A stretch of DNA of 64,000 nt from Pontibacillus halophilus JSM 076056 = DSM 19796. GTDB lineage: Bacteria > Bacillota > Bacilli > Bacillales > BH030062. Positions 8,546 to 16,006 of the stretch are shown in pieces; position 1 is the stretch's first letter; each line of letters starts with the position of its first letter. The notes under the pieces were generated by a model. The model was given only the letters and a program-made list of their open reading frames with translations, did no database searches and had not been told where the DNA came from. The stretch is taken from assembly GCF_000425205.1 (NCBI RefSeq), contig NZ_AULI01000009.1, positions 62,001 to 126,000 of the forward strand, given 5' to 3'. A program made the translations under genes and the position numbers.

Positions 8546-8779
8546 GTGGGAACATGTTTAGCGCAGGTACAACTTGGTGAACAGGAGGGAAAATGGCGTC
8601 TTATTTGTACGTCCAAGAACCATTTAGCTACGTCGACCTCTATTGAAATGGCAGCTTTATGTAATGAACTTCATGACAGTAGTTATATGAAGAAGAAGCA
8701 AAGGACCTTCGTTGACTTGTGCTGTTATTTATTCTACTATATACCCACTGGGGTTATGGCTTCAGTGAGTTTTGGATAA
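8546..8779 (+). pseudogene. Doubtful ORF, possibly a frameshifted small gene
   Basis: The frame encodes up to 77 residues with a protein-like middle (KWRLICTSKNHL, then SIEMAALCNELHDSSY) but has no good start. The best-placed start, ATG 8554 behind GAAGGTGG, lies in another frame and stops after eight codons; a one-base shift near 8570 would join the two. The end of the ORF covers a good promoter for the next gene (8712-8740), so the last third is probably not coding. I do not recognise a family. It may be a decayed gene or chance. Confidence 0.25.
8712..8740 (+). promoter_or_regulatory. Sigma-A promoter of the rhodanese operon
   Basis: TTGACT (8712-8717), a 17-bp spacer and TACTAT (8735-8740) lie 90 bp before the rhodanese start codon. 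Confidence 0.65.
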
Positions 8780-8829
8780 GTAAAGACAGGTATGAACGAT
8801 AATAAAGTTATTGCATAGGAGGAATTATA

Positions 8830-9126
8830 ATGAAAACACTAACAGCAAAAGAAGTACAAGAAAAATTAGAGCAAGGTGAACAACTAAATATCATCGACGT
8901 TCGTGAAGATGACGAGGTAAGAGAGGGCATGATCCCTGGTGCGAAACATGTCCGTCTTGGAACCGTTGAAGAGCGTGTATCTGAGTTTGACAAAGATAAA
9001 GAATACGTAATGGTTTGCCGTTCTGGTGGCCGTAGCGGGAAAGCATACCAGTACCTAGAATCACAAGGTTTCAATGTGATTAACATGGAAGGCGGCATGC
9101 TAGCTTGGGAAGGAGAAACCAAGTAA
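8830..9126 (+). CDS. Single-domain rhodanese (sulfurtransferase)
   Basis: A 98-residue rhodanese domain. The catalytic loop CRSGGRSGKA carries the sulfur-accepting cysteine (about residue 60), and IIDVREDDEV and MEGGMLAWEG are the usual flanking motifs. It would shuttle sulfane sulfur in the cytoplasm. The start follows AGGAGGAATTATA. The gene sits 53 bp before a rhodanese/metallo-beta-lactamase fusion, and the pair is probably co-transcribed for persulfide handling or sulfide detoxification. Confidence 0.92.
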   Translation: MKTLTAKEVQEKLEQGEQLNIIDVREDDEVREGMIPGAKHVRLGTVEERVSEFDKDKEYVMVCRSGGRSGKAYQYLESQGFNVINMEGGMLAWEGETK

Positions 9127-9151
9127 AGAGGAAGTCGTGTTTTTTTGGAAA

Positions 9152-9170
9152 CCTAAGTTTGACTTAGGAG
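9152..9170 (+). promoter_or_regulatory. Hairpin overlapping the ribosome binding site of the next gene
   Basis: CCTAAG (9152-9157) and CTTAGG (9163-9168) form a perfect 6-bp stem that buries part of the TAGGAG site (9165-9170) used by the gene at 9180. It could dampen translation unless ribosomes from the upstream gene open it. Confidence 0.4.
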
Positions 9171-9179
9171 TTGACGGTA

Positions 9180-10313
9180 TTGGCTAAGAAGATGACGGTG
9201 GAACAGCTCGTACGTAAGATCATGAAAGAAGAGTCTGTAGACCTCATAGATGTCCGTTCTAAAGCAAATTATGATGATTGGAAGGTAGAAGGGAAATCCG
9301 TGAACGTTGTGAATGCTCCATATGAGGAGATTCACGATGTGCATGCTCTAAAAGAGAAACTGCCTGATGGGGAGTTTGTGATTGTGTGTAACCAGGACCC
9401 CACTGCTAGGAAAGTGGCTGCCTTACTAGAGGAAGCGGGAATGGATGGGTTCTATTATTTAGAAGGTGGAATGCGTGCCTTTGGTGAGCACATTGAACCT
9501 GTCTTCGTTAGTGAATTGCCAGATGGGGGAGAGTTGTACCAATTTGTTCGGCTCGGTAAGGGCTGTCTTTCTTATGCGGTAATGAGCGAAGGGCAGGCAG
9601 CTATTGTTGATCCAAGTCGAACGATTCAGCCATACCTCGACTTTGTGGAAGATAAGGGATTGACCCTTACCCATGTGATTGATACCCATCTTCATGCGGA
9701 CCACATTTCTGGTGGACTGAAGCTAGCTGAGGAAGTGGAGGCTGATTATTGGTTGTCTTCTAAGGACGGAGCAACAGCTGAGTATGACTTTCGACCATTA
9801 GAAGATGTACAAGAAATTCAAGTGGGGCTCTCTGTAATTACACTCGTGCCTTCTCAAACGCCAGGTCATACGAAGGGATCCATCACTTTACTCGTTGCTA
9901 ACGAGTTTCTGCTAACAGGTGATACGCTCTTTGTTCAATCAGTCGGTCGACCAGATTTGGCTGGGAAAGCGGAGCAATGGGTGGATGACCTATACGAAAC
10001 CTTGTTCGAACGATATAAATCCTATGCCCCTTCAGTTGTTGTGTTGCCAGGCCACTTTGCTAGTATGGATGAATGGAACCAGCATGGGTACATTGGAGAG
10101 ACGCTAGGACATTTATATAAGCACAATCGAGGGTTAGAAGCTTCTGGGCGTTCTGAATTTGTAGAGATGGTGTTATCACATCTGTCAACGCAACCGAACG
10201 ATTACGAAGACATTCGTCAAGTGAATCTTGGGAAGCTTCAACCGAGTGAAGACGAACAACGATCGATGGAAGTCGGACCTAACCGATGTGCTGTTCATGA
10301 AGGGAAAGGATGA
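9180..10313 (+). CDS. Rhodanese-MBL fusion, persulfide dioxygenase-like
   Basis: The 377-residue protein has an N-terminal rhodanese domain (about 1-95, cysteine in VIVCNQDPTARK) followed by a metallo-beta-lactamase domain with THLHADHISGG, TPGHTKGS, LLTGDTLFV and LPGHF metal ligands (about 100-310). The MBL part resembles ETHE1/CstB-like persulfide dioxygenases, which oxidise persulfides to sulfite. In Staphylococcus CstB the MBL domain comes first; here the order is rhodanese first. TTG 9180 is chosen because TAGGAG lies 9 bases before it, whereas the TTG at 9171 touches the site. With the rhodanese upstream it probably processes sulfane sulfur. Confidence 0.85.
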   Translation: MAKKMTVEQLVRKIMKEESVDLIDVRSKANYDDWKVEGKSVNVVNAPYEEIHDVHALKEKLPDGEFVIVCNQDPTARKVAALLEEAGMDGFYYLEGGMRAFGEHIEPVFVSELPDGGELYQFVRLGKGCLSYAVMSEGQAAIVDPSRTIQPYLDFVEDKGLTLTHVIDTHLHADHISGGLKLAEEVEADYWLSSKDGATAEYDFRPLEDVQEIQVGLSVITLVPSQTPGHTKGSITLLVANEFLLTGDTLFVQSVGRPDLAGKAEQWVDDLYETLFERYKSYAPSVVVLPGHFASMDEWNQHGYIGETLGHLYKHNRGLEASGRSEFVEMVLSHLSTQPNDYEDIRQVNLGKLQPSEDEQRSMEVGPNRCAVHEGKG

Positions 10314-10341
10314 GTCTTAAGACTCATCCTTTCTTCTTTTA
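10305..10341 (+). terminator. Terminator of the rhodanese operon
   Basis: AAAGGATGAGTC (10305-10316) pairs perfectly with GACTCATCCTTT (10321-10332), followed by CTTCTTTT. The stop codon lies in the stem. Confidence 0.85.
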
Positions 10342-10436
10342 CAGGGGCATTAATTTATGGTAGGTTTGTTTTCGGTATAAAATGGGGAAAGAGTTTATGA
10401 ACAAGAGTTGATGTCAAGTCGTGTAGGAGGATGAAT

Positions 10437-11093
10437 ATGTCCATAAAGGCTTTTGTATTTGATGCCTATGGCACGTTATTTGACGTGCATTCCGTAAAGG
10501 AGAAATTAGAGGAACAGTATCCTTTGAAGGGAGAGGCCATTAGTGAAGCGTGGCGAAGTCGTCAGGTTCACTATTTCATGGTTCGACAATTGATTCATAA
10601 CTATGCTTCATTTGAAGAAGTTACGTCTTGGGCGCTGCAGGATGCCTTACAGGTAAACGGTGTGACTTATAATGAAGAACAAGTTGAGCAGTTTATGAGC
10701 GTCTATGAGCACCTCCATCCTTTCGAAGAAGTTAAGGATGTGCTTCATCAATTACAAGACCACCAGCTTGTTGTCTTTACAAATGGAACACAAGCCTTAT
10801 CACGTCCACTCCTTAAGAACAATGGGTTGGACGACATGTTGAGGTTATTAACAGCAGATGAACAAGGCATTTATAAGCCTGACCCGATGGCGTATGACTA
10901 TGCGTTAAAGGAACTTGGAGTAGAGAAGGAAGAAGTACTCTTTATGTCTAGTAACCCTTGGGACATTACGGGGGCTAAATCATTCGGATTCCAAACGGCA
11001 TGGATTCGAAGAGGGAAAGGGGAATTTCCTAAACTAGGATTCGTACCAGACTACATCTACGAAGACTTAACTGGAATCTTAGCCTTTAAATAG
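10437..11093 (+). CDS. HAD hydrolase, haloacid dehalogenase type II
   Basis: A 218-residue HAD-superfamily hydrolase. Motif I FDAYGTLFDV carries the nucleophilic Asp near residue 8, motif II is VFTNGT, motif III includes KPDPMAYDYAL, and motif IV reads MSSNPWDITGAKSFGF. The SSNPWD form is typical of L-2-haloacid dehalogenases (type II), which remove halide from short 2-halo acids; other HAD substrates are possible. ATG 10437 is chosen because TAGGAGG is directly joined to the ATG at 10431. It is a single-gene unit. Confidence 0.88.
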   Translation: MSIKAFVFDAYGTLFDVHSVKEKLEEQYPLKGEAISEAWRSRQVHYFMVRQLIHNYASFEEVTSWALQDALQVNGVTYNEEQVEQFMSVYEHLHPFEEVKDVLHQLQDHQLVVFTNGTQALSRPLLKNNGLDDMLRLLTADEQGIYKPDPMAYDYALKELGVEKEEVLFMSSNPWDITGAKSFGFQTAWIRRGKGEFPKLGFVPDYIYEDLTGILAFK

Positions 11094-11116
11094 AGAGAAG
11101 CTTTTTTCTCTCTGTA
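11092..11116 (+). terminator. Possible weak terminator
   Basis: AGAGAGAA (11092-11099) pairs with TTCTCTCT (11106-11113). The T-run is in the loop rather than after the stem, so strength is uncertain. Confidence 0.35.
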
Positions 11117-11150
11117 CATACGAATTTTGTAAATAGAAAGAGGATGAACT

Positions 11151-12101
11151 ATGATTCGAACCTTGGCCTATACAAAGGATAATCGTCTAATTGAAGGGCT
11201 GCCTTTAGATCAAATGCAAGGGGAGGAAATTATTTGGTACTGGGTCGATTTTATTGAGCCAACACCAGGTGAAACACAAAAGCTTGATACCGTTTTCGAC
11301 TTTCACCCCCTTGCTATAGAGGATTGCATCCATACGTTGCAACGGCCGAAATTGGATTATTACGAGGAACATACATTCTTTGTAATCCATTCATTAAATT
11401 CGAAGACGTTGGAGAAAGAAGAAATCGATATCTTTAGTGGAGATGGATTTATTGTAACGTACCACAAGCACACATCTGCTGAACTAGAGCAAGTATGGAA
11501 TCGATTGAAGCGAAGTAAGCAGCCTGACCAGTGGGAAGAATTTATCGTCTTTTACGAATTGCTCGACAAAGTCGTGGATAATTACTTTCCAATCGTATAT
11601 GCGATTGAGGACCATATTAATGAAATCGAAGACAACACGAGAAACTCGAATATGGAGAAGTTGCTTGAGCAATTATTTGATACAAGAAGTGACTTGTTGA
11701 TGATGCGACAGACGGTTCACCCAATGAGGGACCTTCTCTATCGGATGATTAGCACACATCATCTGGAGGGGGTGCGAGAGCGTAAGGAATATTTCGCTGA
11801 CATTCACGACCATCTATTGAAGGTTTCAGAACTCATTGAATCCAATCGTGAGATGACACAAGACATACGTGATAGTTATCTATCGTTAAACTCTCATCAA
11901 ACGAATCGAACGATGCAAATCCTTACCGTCATATCTGTCATCTTTATGCCATTAACGTTCATCGTAGGGATTTATGGAATGAACTTTAGTTATATGCCGG
12001 AGCTATCATGGAAATACAGTTATTTCTTCGTATTGGCGATTATGGCGATGATGACATTTGGAATGGTGGCATGGTTTAAGAAAAAGGGCTGGTTTGATTA
12101 A
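11151..12101 (+). CDS. corA: CorA-type magnesium transporter
   Basis: The 316-residue protein has a large acidic cytoplasmic domain with coiled-coil-forming helices (about 130-250), then two C-terminal transmembrane helices. The first ends in the diagnostic YGMNF motif, the Mg2+ selectivity filter, and the C-terminus carries the basic KKKGWFD tail. CorA proteins are pentameric Mg2+ (and Co2+/Ni2+) channels. Length matches the family. The start follows AAAGAGGATGAACT. No Mg2+ riboswitch is seen in the 57 bp upstream. Confidence 0.93.
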   Translation: MIRTLAYTKDNRLIEGLPLDQMQGEEIIWYWVDFIEPTPGETQKLDTVFDFHPLAIEDCIHTLQRPKLDYYEEHTFFVIHSLNSKTLEKEEIDIFSGDGFIVTYHKHTSAELEQVWNRLKRSKQPDQWEEFIVFYELLDKVVDNYFPIVYAIEDHINEIEDNTRNSNMEKLLEQLFDTRSDLLMMRQTVHPMRDLLYRMISTHHLEGVRERKEYFADIHDHLLKVSELIESNREMTQDIRDSYLSLNSHQTNRTMQILTVISVIFMPLTFIVGIYGMNFSYMPELSWKYSYFFVLAIMAMMTFGMVAWFKKKGWFD

Positions 12102-12130
12102 TTAGTCATGAGTATAGTGGAACGACCAAG

Positions 12131-12180
12131 AACACCGAAGAGGCCTCCTTTGTAAGAGGGAGCCTCTTCGGTGTTTATTT
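12131..12180. terminator. Long bidirectional terminator
   Basis: AACACCGAAGAGGC (12131-12144) pairs perfectly with GCCTCTTCGGTGTT (12162-12175). It ends corA and, on the other strand, the small gene at 12175. Confidence 0.85.
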
Positions 12181-12318
12181 GCGACGAGAGTGGGACGAGA
12201 AGCCTGTCCCTGTGTCCCAGTAGTAGAGGGCAGGGCGGTGTATGAATAGCCAGTGTTCAGTTGTTAGGGTTAACCAGACAAAGCTAATGAGCCTCCAATC
12301 TATATCTTTAATGTCCAT
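12175..12318 (-). CDS. Small hypothetical protein
   Basis: A 47-residue product (MDIKDIDWRLISF at the start, basic HSRRK at the end) with one moderately hydrophobic segment. GGAGG (12330-12326) lies 7 bases before the ATG. The open frame continues upstream to 12591, but that part has no start signal and looks non-coding. The stop codon lies at the edge of the terminator stem. Function is unknown. Confidence 0.5.
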   Translation of the reverse strand: MDIKDIDWRLISFVWLTLTTEHWLFIHRPALYYWDTGTGFSSHSRRK

Positions 12319-12435
12319 TCCATCGCCTCCTTGCCTCAGTATACGCAAGTAGAAGGTTGTCTCATGATAGGGTCGTGACCTGGCCTTGAATACAAAATCT
12401 TTATTTCCCGTACATATCGCACCAAAATTGGAGGT

Positions 12436-12454
12436 ATACACGGCAGGTGTGTAT
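12436..12454. promoter_or_regulatory. Inverted repeat, possible operator
   Basis: ATACAC (12436-12441) and GTGTAT (12449-12454) are perfect inverted arms 7 bp apart in the region before the exporter gene. Only a candidate; no regulator gene is adjacent. Confidence 0.3.
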
Positions 12455-12501
12455 CTACAAAGGAGATTTCTTTTCACTTTTTTCTGAATAAGGGAGAATA
12501 G

Positions 12502-12530
12502 TTGCAACGAATCAAAATAAGAGGTACGAT
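12502..12530 (+). promoter_or_regulatory. Probable promoter of the MFS exporter
   Basis: TTGCAA (12502-12507), 17 bp, TACGAT (12525-12530), 60 bp before the start codon. Confidence 0.5.
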
Positions 12531-12589
12531 TTCTTTCGTGTGACGAAATAATAAAACAATGAAACAAAAGGTTTGAAGGGAGGAATTTC

Positions 12590-13957
12590 ATGAGTACACA
12601 ACAGCAGACACAACAGACAGAGATTCAAAATCCTAGAGGATTGCTCATCGCTTTATGTTCTGTGCTCATGTTCTCGGTCATGAACGGGACCATGTTTAAC
12701 ATCGCCGTTCCTGACATCGCGAATACGTATGATCTCTTGCCATCGGAAGCAAGTTGGGTCATGACAGGGTACATTATGATCTATGCCGTTGGTGCATTGG
12801 TTTATGGGAAATTGGCGGACTATTATCCGTATAAAACGCTAATTACAATTGGGTTAACCATCTTTTCTCTTGGTTCTTTACTTGGCTTCTTTTCTACAAG
12901 CTATGTCATGGTAATTGTAGGGAGAATCATTCAGGCAATGGGTGGGTCGATGATCCCGGCCTTAGTCTTTCTAGCCCCAATTCGATATTTCCCTGACCAA
13001 CGAGGCAAAGTGCTTGGGATTATTTCTTCTGTAATGGCATTTGCGTCTGGCGTTGGACCTATTCTTGGTGGATTTATTGCAGGGTTCTTGTCGTGGGAAT
13101 ATCTATTTCTAACATCGGCACTCATTATCGTAACGCTACCCTTCTTAAGAAAGAACTTGCCTAATGAAGAAACAAAGCCAGTATCACTTGATTATATCGG
13201 GATGGTCTTTGTTGCAGGGATTGTATCTTCCTTAATTCTTGGCATATCCTTAGGGTTGATGTATATGTTCGGTATAATGGCCTTATTTATTCTATTCTTT
13301 ATCTGGAGAACGAAGACAGCAAGAGATCCATTTATTCCACCGCGTTTATTCAGAAATGTGAACTACCGTACAACAATTATTACAAGCTTTCTAACCATCA
13401 CAAGCTTGTTCGGAATGATGTTTATCTTGCCGCTTATGTTCCGTGATGTATATGGTCTATCTACGATGAGTATTGGCCTTGTTCTATTCCCAGGCGCTAT
13501 GAGTGCTGCCATCATGGGTCAAAAAGGTGGGAACTTAGTGGATAGCAAAGGAGCTAAATTTGTCTTATTCTTAGCGCTTGGTCTACTATTCTCAGGGTTC
13601 TTAGTCGTATCATCGGCAACAGGCCTTGTCGTATGGCTTGTGAGTGCATTAGTCATCCTTGCGTATATGAGCTTCCCGCTTGTTCAAGCTTCTTCAGCGG
13701 AGCTACTTGCTACAGAGCTTGAATCTAGCGAAACTGGTGTTGGGATGGGTGTGTTCAACTTATTGAACTTTGTTTCTGGTTCCATCAGTGGTGCGGTCAT
13801 CGGGAAAGTGCTTGATTTGTATCAGCCTAGCTCACCAATCAACCCGATTGGGGTAAATGGTGAATCGGCGATTTATAGTAACGTCTTTCTTGGATTTAGT
13901 ATCGTAATCCTCGTTGCCTTTCTGCAATTTAAATTCTTCTACAAGAAGAAAGCCTAA
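12590..13957 (+). CDS. MFS exporter, DHA2 / TetL-like, 14 TM helices
   Basis: A 455-residue major facilitator of the 14-helix DHA2 group. It resembles Tet(L)/Tet(K) along its length: NIAVPDIANTYDL near residue 36, YGKLADYYPYKTLI (motif A), GRIIQAMGGSMIPALV, and motif C with FASGVGPILGGFI, the antiporter signature. Relatives exchange drugs, monovalent cations or siderophores for protons. The start follows GAAGGGAGGAATTTC. A promoter and an inverted repeat lie upstream. Whether it gives tetracycline resistance or handles Na+/K+ cannot be decided from sequence. Confidence 0.9.
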   Translation: MSTQQQTQQTEIQNPRGLLIALCSVLMFSVMNGTMFNIAVPDIANTYDLLPSEASWVMTGYIMIYAVGALVYGKLADYYPYKTLITIGLTIFSLGSLLGFFSTSYVMVIVGRIIQAMGGSMIPALVFLAPIRYFPDQRGKVLGIISSVMAFASGVGPILGGFIAGFLSWEYLFLTSALIIVTLPFLRKNLPNEETKPVSLDYIGMVFVAGIVSSLILGISLGLMYMFGIMALFILFFIWRTKTARDPFIPPRLFRNVNYRTTIITSFLTITSLFGMMFILPLMFRDVYGLSTMSIGLVLFPGAMSAAIMGQKGGNLVDSKGAKFVLFLALGLLFSGFLVVSSATGLVVWLVSALVILAYMSFPLVQASSAELLATELESSETGVGMGVFNLLNFVSGSISGAVIGKVLDLYQPSSPINPIGVNGESAIYSNVFLGFSIVILVAFLQFKFFYKKKA

Positions 13958-13960
13958 AAA

Positions 13961-13998
13961 AAGCTAAGGTGCTGCATGTCCAGCACCTTAGCTTTTTA
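13961..13998. terminator. Bidirectional terminator after the MFS exporter
   Basis: AAGCTAAGGTGCTG (13961-13974) pairs perfectly with CAGCACCTTAGCTT (13981-13994), flanked by an A-run and a T-run. Confidence 0.88.
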
Positions 13999-14044
13999 GT
14001 GTGATTTGTCTACGTATAAGATAGCGTTCCATTGAGTCGAACAT

Positions 14045-14368
14045 CTATAGTACAACAGATGCGTGCTCATGAACGGCTTCATCTTTGTATCGTAATTGCA
14101 CATGACTGATGTACTCATTGCAGCAGTCAACAATCTTGTTGTAAATTTCCTCTACATCAACACCGTCAATAATAAGTAATAAGTCGCCTGCTTCTTTCAC
14201 CATAAAGAAGCTAAGTAAATTTGGGAGTTGCTTTGCATCAGCAATTTGGTCCCCTTGGTATAAGTATACATCAGAGGCATGTTCCGCTACGTCTTGATGG
14301 ATTTGAATAATATGTTCAAGGGTAATTGAGTTCGATAAGTGAATCTGGTAAGAATGTATTTGTCTCAA
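14045..14368 (-). CDS. HPr-like protein without the phosphorylatable histidine
   Basis: About 107 residues. The middle (SDVYLYQGDQIADAKQLPN, then LLSFFMV and DLLLIIDGVDVEEIYNKI) follows the HPr fold pattern: a strand SDV-L, then N-/AK-LPNLLS where HPr has the Ser46 helix, then I-I-GVDE-A. The HPr active-site loop with His15 is replaced by NSITLEH, so it cannot act as a normal PTS phosphocarrier. TTG 14368 is preferred because GAGAGGTG lies 6 bases before it; the GTG at 14377 is part of that site. The function is unknown; a regulatory partner role is an inference from fold similarity. Confidence 0.6.
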   Translation of the reverse strand: MRQIHSYQIHLSNSITLEHIIQIHQDVAEHASDVYLYQGDQIADAKQLPNLLSFFMVKEAGDLLLIIDGVDVEEIYNKIVDCCNEYISHVQLRYKDEAVHEHASVVL

Positions 14369-14501
14369 TTGTGACACCTCTCTATTTTAGGTTGTTCACT
14401 ACTTCTGGGCCCGTTTCGTAGTGATTAAGATTTTCATACGAAATACTTTTCTACAAAAACTGTACCCGCTAAACGCTCATGGAAAACCTGAAAGTATCAC
14501 A

Positions 14502-15239
14502 CTAGTTCTCATACATCATTTTTCGAGTCATACCTCCATCGACTACAATGTTTTCCCCCGTTACGAAATCATTGCTTTCCTCAGATAAATAAAAACAAGC
14601 TTTTGCGATATCATGTGGAGTTCCAACCCGATTCGCTAAATGCTGATGATGGTCAACTTCACGCAACTGATCGTAATTCTCCGTTTGTATCCAACCTGGA
14701 CTAATGCTGTTTACGCGAATATGATAAGGGCTTAGGGATGCGGCAAGTGCATGGGTAAGCGCAACAATCCCGCCTTTTGATGCAGCGTAGGCTTCTGAGT
14801 CAGGTTCAGACATAAAAGCTCGGGTAGACGCTATGTTAATGATTCTCCCTTTGGTCTTTGACTCTCTCCACTTTGTTGCGATTCGTTTCGATAATACGAA
14901 CATGCTTCTTAGATTTGTTTCGAGAATGGCATCCCATTCGTCGACGGTAATGTCGAAAATAGAGTGAAATCTACTAACACCGGCGTTATTAATTAAAATA
15001 GTCGGCGATGGAGAAGTATCTGCTAAACGATGCAAATCCTCTACTTTACGAACATCGCAGTACGTAAAACTAGCCTGATACCCACGCTCGTTAAGACTAT
15101 GAACGACTTGGCGCCCGTTCTCTTCATCAATATCGGCAAGTACAACTTGTGCACCCTGTTCTGCATAAGCTAAAGCCACACCTTTTCCTATCCCATTACT
15201 ACCACCTGTAATCCAAACAACATCATTTTGAAAGTTCAT
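14502..15239 (-). CDS. SDR-family oxidoreductase
   Basis: A classical short-chain dehydrogenase/reductase of about 245 residues: TGGSNGIGKG cofactor loop (about 11-20), NNAG near 85, catalytic Ser in NIASTRAF and YAASKGG with Tyr and Lys near 150. The acidic residue after the second strand (ADIDEENG) predicts NAD(H) preference. The second ATG (15239) is used because AAAGG directly touches the first. Substrate unknown. Confidence 0.88.
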   Translation of the reverse strand: MNFQNDVVWITGGSNGIGKGVALAYAEQGAQVVLADIDEENGRQVVHSLNERGYQASFTYCDVRKVEDLHRLADTSPSPTILINNAGVSRFHSIFDITVDEWDAILETNLRSMFVLSKRIATKWRESKTKGRIINIASTRAFMSEPDSEAYAASKGGIVALTHALAASLSPYHIRVNSISPGWIQTENYDQLREVDHHQHLANRVGTPHDIAKACFYLSEESNDFVTGENIVVDGGMTRKMMYEN

Positions 15240-15390
15240 CGTCTTCATCCTTTCGATTTACGAGTTACGCTACTTATATACCCTCCATACTCCTATGTTA
15301 TGTAAGCGCCTTGTCGGGAATAGGGCAGGCATACCTTGTTTTTAACGATAACCTATGATAATATTTTTGAAACTAATCGGGGGTGAAGCT

Positions 15391-15927
15391 ATGAGAGAGG
15401 TAACATTAGTAGATATTTTTAAGCACCATATAACTCGGAAGTATTTATTTCGATCTGGGGTTCACCATGCAGTAACGGTAGCGGAACATGCTTTGGCTTT
15501 AGCGAAAGAAGAACAGGTGAATCTAGATTTGGCTACGAAAGCAGCGCTTCTTCACGATATTGGCCATTATGAATGGTACGTCGATGGGGAGTGGGATTAC
15601 GATGAGTACCGCAAGAATGATATCCATGCCATTAAGGGAGCGGAACGTGCTCATAAGCTTTTAATCCGTTTAGGAGAAGACCGCACCGTTGCGAAAGAGG
15701 TGTCCGTTGCAATCCTTCTTCACACTGACTCGTATCTGCCCTTTACGGTTGATGAGAAGACGACACCACTACAGAAGGTAGTGAAACGTGCGGATGAAAT
15801 GGATGAACTACCAAAGGGTTTGCATCATTATAAAGAAATGGATTTTGGTGCTGCTATAAAACGACTCCATGTTCTCGACCTTGAGATTGACGCTTATAAT
15901 GACGTGAGTCAAAGAGAGATGGTATAA
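15391..15927 (+). CDS. HD-domain phosphohydrolase
   Basis: A 178-residue HD-superfamily protein. His and Asp ligands are visible in the order H (HAVTVAEHAL), HD (LLHDIGHYEW, near residue 55), and D (KRADEMDELP), which fits a metal-dependent phosphohydrolase acting on nucleotides or phosphoesters. ATG 15391 follows GGGGGTGA with correct spacing; the extension from 15355 has no site. Substrate unknown. Confidence 0.82.
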   Translation: MREVTLVDIFKHHITRKYLFRSGVHHAVTVAEHALALAKEEQVNLDLATKAALLHDIGHYEWYVDGEWDYDEYRKNDIHAIKGAERAHKLLIRLGEDRTVAKEVSVAILLHTDSYLPFTVDEKTTPLQKVVKRADEMDELPKGLHHYKEMDFGAAIKRLHVLDLEIDAYNDVSQREMV

Positions 15928-15947
15928 CATGGTCAACATGAGAGAAA

Positions 15948-16000
15948 AAAGCACCTCTTACGACAGTGTCTACATTTCTGTTCGAAAGAGGTGCTTTATG
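15948..16000. terminator. Bidirectional terminator
   Basis: AAAGCACCTCTT (15948-15959) pairs with AAGAGGTGCTTT (15986-15997), with a second small stem in the loop. Confidence 0.75.
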
Positions 16001-16006
16001 ATGGAG

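Noticed and set aside
12175-12591. 138-residue minus-strand ORF as one gene
   Set aside because: Only the last 47 codons have a ribosome binding site and start; the upstream part overlaps the promoter region of the MFS exporter.
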